64,000 bases of DNA from Halobacterium litoreum (GTDB lineage: Archaea > Halobacteriota > Halobacteria > Halobacteriales > Halobacteriaceae). Position 1 is the stretch's first letter. Each line of letters opens with the position of its first letter. This document shows, piece by piece, positions 61,768 to 64,000 of the stretch. The position numbers and the translations under genes are program-made. The stretch is taken from the NCBI RefSeq assembly GCF_021233415.1, contig NZ_CP089466.1, forward strand, positions 868,001-932,000, written 5' to 3'. The notes under the pieces were generated by a model. That model was given only the letters and a program-made list of their open reading frames with translations. It searched no databases and was not told the DNA's origin.

Positions 61768-62382
61768 CTACGAGCCGTCGCAGTCACAGCCCCCGCGAGA
61801 GAGCAACTCGGTGGCGTCGTACGCCGCGCCGCAGTCCCGGCACAGCACGCGCACGTCCACCAGCACGTCGGCGTCCCCGACCGCGATTCTGTCGGCGTTC
61901 GCCGAGCGCTCTACGGCGTCCTCGGCAACCGACGCCACCCGCGACTGGAGACGGCGCAGGCGCTCGACGTCGGTCGCAATCTGGTCGGCGTCGCCGTCCT
62001 GTTCGGCGCCGCGGTACTCCCGCAGGTACGTGTGGACCGCCTGGTGGGAGACGAAGTCCGCGAGGAGCGCGTCCACGTCCACGCCGTCCCGCGACAGTTC
62101 GAGGCGCTTCTGCGTGCGAACGCCCTCGCTCGCGTCGTCGCCAGCCAGCACCTCGTAGGTCGCCGCCACGTCCGCGTCGACCGGGTTCCGGCCCGCGTCC
62201 GCGAGCGCCGCGCGGACGAGCCGGCGGTTGAAGTCGTCGGCGAGTTCCCGGAGGCTCGCGCGCGCCTCGCCGTCGGCCGTCCAGCGGCGTTCGAGGTCGT
62301 CGCCCGCGTCCTCCAGTCCGTACTCGACGAGCAGGCGCCCGACCTTGCAGTCCGTCTCGTCGCGGTCCTCGGCGCTCGTCAT
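61768..62382 (-). CDS. rdfA: Rod-determining factor RdfA
   Basis: 204 residues: TDCKVGRLLVEYGLEDAGDDLERRWT near the start is the family signature, and the C-terminus has a zinc pair CRDC...CDC (CxxC near 183). Members are needed for rod shape in Haloferax. It stands 38 bases upstream of the SMC-related gene on the same strand, a pairing seen in other haloarchaea. Confidence 0.85.
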   Translation of the reverse strand: MTSAEDRDETDCKVGRLLVEYGLEDAGDDLERRWTADGEARASLRELADDFNRRLVRAALADAGRNPVDADVAATYEVLAGDDASEGVRTQKRLELSRDGVDVDALLADFVSHQAVHTYLREYRGAEQDGDADQIATDVERLRRLQSRVASVAEDAVERSANADRIAVGDADVLVDVRVLCRDCGAAYDATELLSRGGCDCDGS

Positions 62383-62430
62383 CGCCTCTGAACTGGCGTG
62401 CGCGAGAGAAAAGCGTCGTGGTCGGCGAGA

Positions 62431-63177
62431 CTACTGCCCGGTGGCCGTCGGGCGCGCCCCGTACTCCGCGTCGAGGCGCTCGCCGCCGAACCCGTCGTAC
62501 AACTCGAACAGGACGTCGACGTCGCCGACGGCGTAGTCGTAGAGGAGGTCGCGGAGTCGCCGGTGGGTCGTCGTGTGTTCGATGCCCGCCGCGACGCCGT
62601 CGACGTAGCGCTCCCCGAGCACCCGCCCGACGTCGGCGCCGCGGACGAACCCGTACTCGAACTCCTCGGTGACGTGGCCGTCGGGGAACTTGTAGTCCTC
62701 GTACCAGATTTTCTCCTCTTCGACGCCGGCCAACTCACAGACCTTCCACAGCGGGAGTATCGGCTGGCCGTCCCGGAGTTCGTCCCGGTAGTCGGCGAGC
62801 GCCGGCTCCGCGAGGTCGACGTGCGTCTCGGCGAGCGCGTCGAGGCGCGCGTGCGTCTCCTCGCGGACGCCGTCATCGACCAGCGCCGCCGCCCAGTTTC
62901 CCATGTGTTCGAGGTCGAACGCGCTCCCGTTGTACGTCAGCACTCTGTCCACGCTTCTCCCGTCGCACCACGCGAAGAGGCGGTCGAACAGGTCCGCGGT
63001 GTGTTCGTCCGCCCAGTCGCCGTCGCGGAACAGGACGTCGGAGTCGACGTCCGCGTCCGGCGACTCCCGGTAGCCGACCGCGACCGCCAGCCACTCGAAG
63101 CACTCCGTCCCATCGCCGTTCGGTCCCGGCTCCCGAAACGGGCTCGCCGTCTCGATGTCCAGCGCGAGCGTCCCCAT
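62431..63177 (-). CDS. DnaQ-like 3'-5' exonuclease / RNase H-fold nuclease
   Basis: 248 residues. Catalytic acid sites are ALDIETA (Asp-Glu near 6-8), LTYNGSAFDLEHM (Asp near 86) and LLYDYAVGDVDVLFEL (Asp near 219), the DEDDy layout with Tyr in YDYAVGD. It probably degrades DNA or RNA from the 3' end. It lies upstream of rdfA by 48 bases on the same strand. Confidence 0.8.
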   Translation of the reverse strand: MGTLALDIETASPFREPGPNGDGTECFEWLAVAVGYRESPDADVDSDVLFRDGDWADEHTADLFDRLFAWCDGRSVDRVLTYNGSAFDLEHMGNWAAALVDDGVREETHARLDALAETHVDLAEPALADYRDELRDGQPILPLWKVCELAGVEEEKIWYEDYKFPDGHVTEEFEYGFVRGADVGRVLGERYVDGVAAGIEHTTTHRRLRDLLYDYAVGDVDVLFELYDGFGGERLDAEYGARPTATGQ

Positions 63178-63314
63178 TCTACCGCGGCCGATACGCAGTC
63201 GACCGTCATGAACGTGTCCGCTCGCGGGGAGTTCGGTCGAACGACCGAGAAGGAGTCTGCGGCCGCAGGCGGCGAGCAGCGAGCGCTATCGATTACCCAG
63301 TCGGGTGACGCGCG

Positions 63315-64000
63315 TCAGAAGCCGAGGGCTCCGAGCGCGCTACTCTGGTTGCCCGACACGACCGTCCCCTCGGCGCTCACGCTCCCTCCGGTGAGCGCGT
63401 CGAGCGTGTCGGTGACGGTGTACCCCGGCGTCTCGACGCGGATCTCGCTGTCTCCGGTGACGTCCACGAACTTCAGGTGGAGTTCGTACGACCCGTCCTC
63501 GCTGATGGTGGTCGCCTCCTTCTGATTCGAGTTCGTGTGGTACGCCCACGCCGTCTCTCCGGCGGCGCTCTGACTCGCTTTACCCGAAATCGTCCACACT
63601 TCGGGCTGTTCCGCGGGCTGGTCGCCCGCCATCGGGTACGACCGCTTCTGCCACTCGGTGTACCCCTCGTCGATGGCGTACACCGTCTCGTATCCCTTCT
63701 CCTGGAGGGACGCCGCGCGGAGTGTCGAGAGGTGGTGCGGGCACGCGCAGTACGTGACGATGCGCTCGTCTTTCGCCCACTCCAACACCGGGTCGTCGGG
63801 GTCCTCCTCGCCGTCGCCCGCCGGGCTGTTCACCGCACCGAGCACGTGGGACTGCTCGTACTCGGTGGCGCTGCGAGTGTCGGCGAAGCGCGCCTCGCCG
63901 CGCACGAACCAGTAGTACGCCACGTCGATGGGGACCAGTGACACCTCGATGCCGTTCCGCGTCGTCGTCTCGAACGACGACGGGTCGACGCTGCGCTCTT
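63315..64000 (-). CDS. Rhodanese-like protein, 5' end beyond window
   Basis: The frame is open to the right edge (ERSVDPSSFETTTRNGIEVSLVPIDVAYYW precedes the GTG at 63944), so the true start lies outside. The rhodanese domain contains RFADTRSATEYEQSHVLGAVN and VTYCACPHHLSTLRAASLQEKGY, where the catalytic Cys loop is YCACPHHL. A C-terminal part of about 100 residues is beta-rich with no known motif. It could transfer sulfur or bind sulfite. Function otherwise unknown. Confidence 0.8.
   Translation of the reverse strand, partial: ERSVDPSSFETTTRNGIEVSLVPIDVAYYWFVRGEARFADTRSATEYEQSHVLGAVNSPAGDGEEDPDDPVLEWAKDERIVTYCACPHHLSTLRAASLQEKGYETVYAIDEGYTEWQKRSYPMAGDQPAEQPEVWTISGKASQSAAGETAWAYHTNSNQKEATTISEDGSYELHLKFVDVTGDSEIRVETPGYTVTDTLDALTGGSVSAEGTVVSGNQSSALGALGF

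Noticed and set aside
60228..62231. Long plus-strand open frame opposite the SMC-related gene
   Set aside because: Almost only Ser, Arg and Ala; a shadow of the coiled-coil gene.

Overview
This window is GC-rich chromosomal DNA from a haloarchaeon (class Halobacteria). The evidence is the strongly acidic proteins, many genes that start directly at the inferred transcript end about 27 bases after a TATA-like element, Tat-type signal peptides, halocyanin, rod-determining factor RdfA, an archaeal SMC-related protein and several haloarchaea-only families. The genus cannot be fixed from sequence alone. I see no rRNA, tRNA, CRISPR array, transposase or integrase.

Layout. 0-16 kb: an MFS transporter, a Tat-exported molybdate/tungstate-type binding protein, XdhC, and a molybdenum hydroxylase whose four parts lie in two converging blocks (FeS and Mo subunits on plus; FAD subunit and CoxG on minus). 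These are followed by a CocE-type hydrolase, a xanthine/uracil-type permease, a DUF35-thiolase pair and a dihydropyrimidinase-like amidohydrolase. Together they suggest nucleobase or other N-heterocycle use. 15.5-25 kb: a soluble chemotaxis-type transducer, an XPB-like helicase, MsrB, an esterase, an HxlR regulator, small conserved proteins and a receiver-PAS protein. 25-31 kb: a galactonate dehydratase-like enzyme with an SDR, then an RND/MMPL exporter with a TrmB-type regulator and a GNAT protein. 31.6-39.4 kb: a MoxR / DUF58 / transglutaminase system in which the MoxR gene is flipped and separated from the rest. 39.4-44.7 kb: an Lrp-TRASH metal regulator, an HMA metallochaperone, MsrA, a lipoprotein and a Zn/Cd-type P-type ATPase.

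44.9-54.3 kb is the most interesting part. Perfect palindromes CGAAC-N4-GTTCG stand before most transcription units, and for five starts the palindrome centre lies exactly 44.5 bases from the start codon. The units encode three DUF2249 proteins, a cupin, a Bat/HTH-10 regulator, a 12-TM NnrS/oxidase-like membrane protein, a CGCGG-motif small protein, a MIP18-like protein and small membrane proteins. Next to them are a radical SAM/SPASM enzyme of the AhbC/NirJ type with a small partner protein, a two-domain multicopper oxidase and a double-domain halocyanin. A second palindrome, TTCCC-N7-GGGAA, is shared by the radical-SAM and multicopper-oxidase promoters. The motif resembles sites described for the NarO/DmsR regulators of haloarchaeal anaerobic respiration, so I infer a low-oxygen or nitrogen-oxide regulon that carries an uncharacterised peptide-modification or haem-related system.

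54.3-64 kb: small conserved proteins, a frameshifted lipoprotein marked by a 24-bp inverted repeat shared with its neighbour, superoxide dismutase, an M20 peptidase, an acyl-CoA dehydrogenase, the SMC-related protein with RdfA (cell shape), a DnaQ-like exonuclease, and a rhodanese gene running off the right edge.
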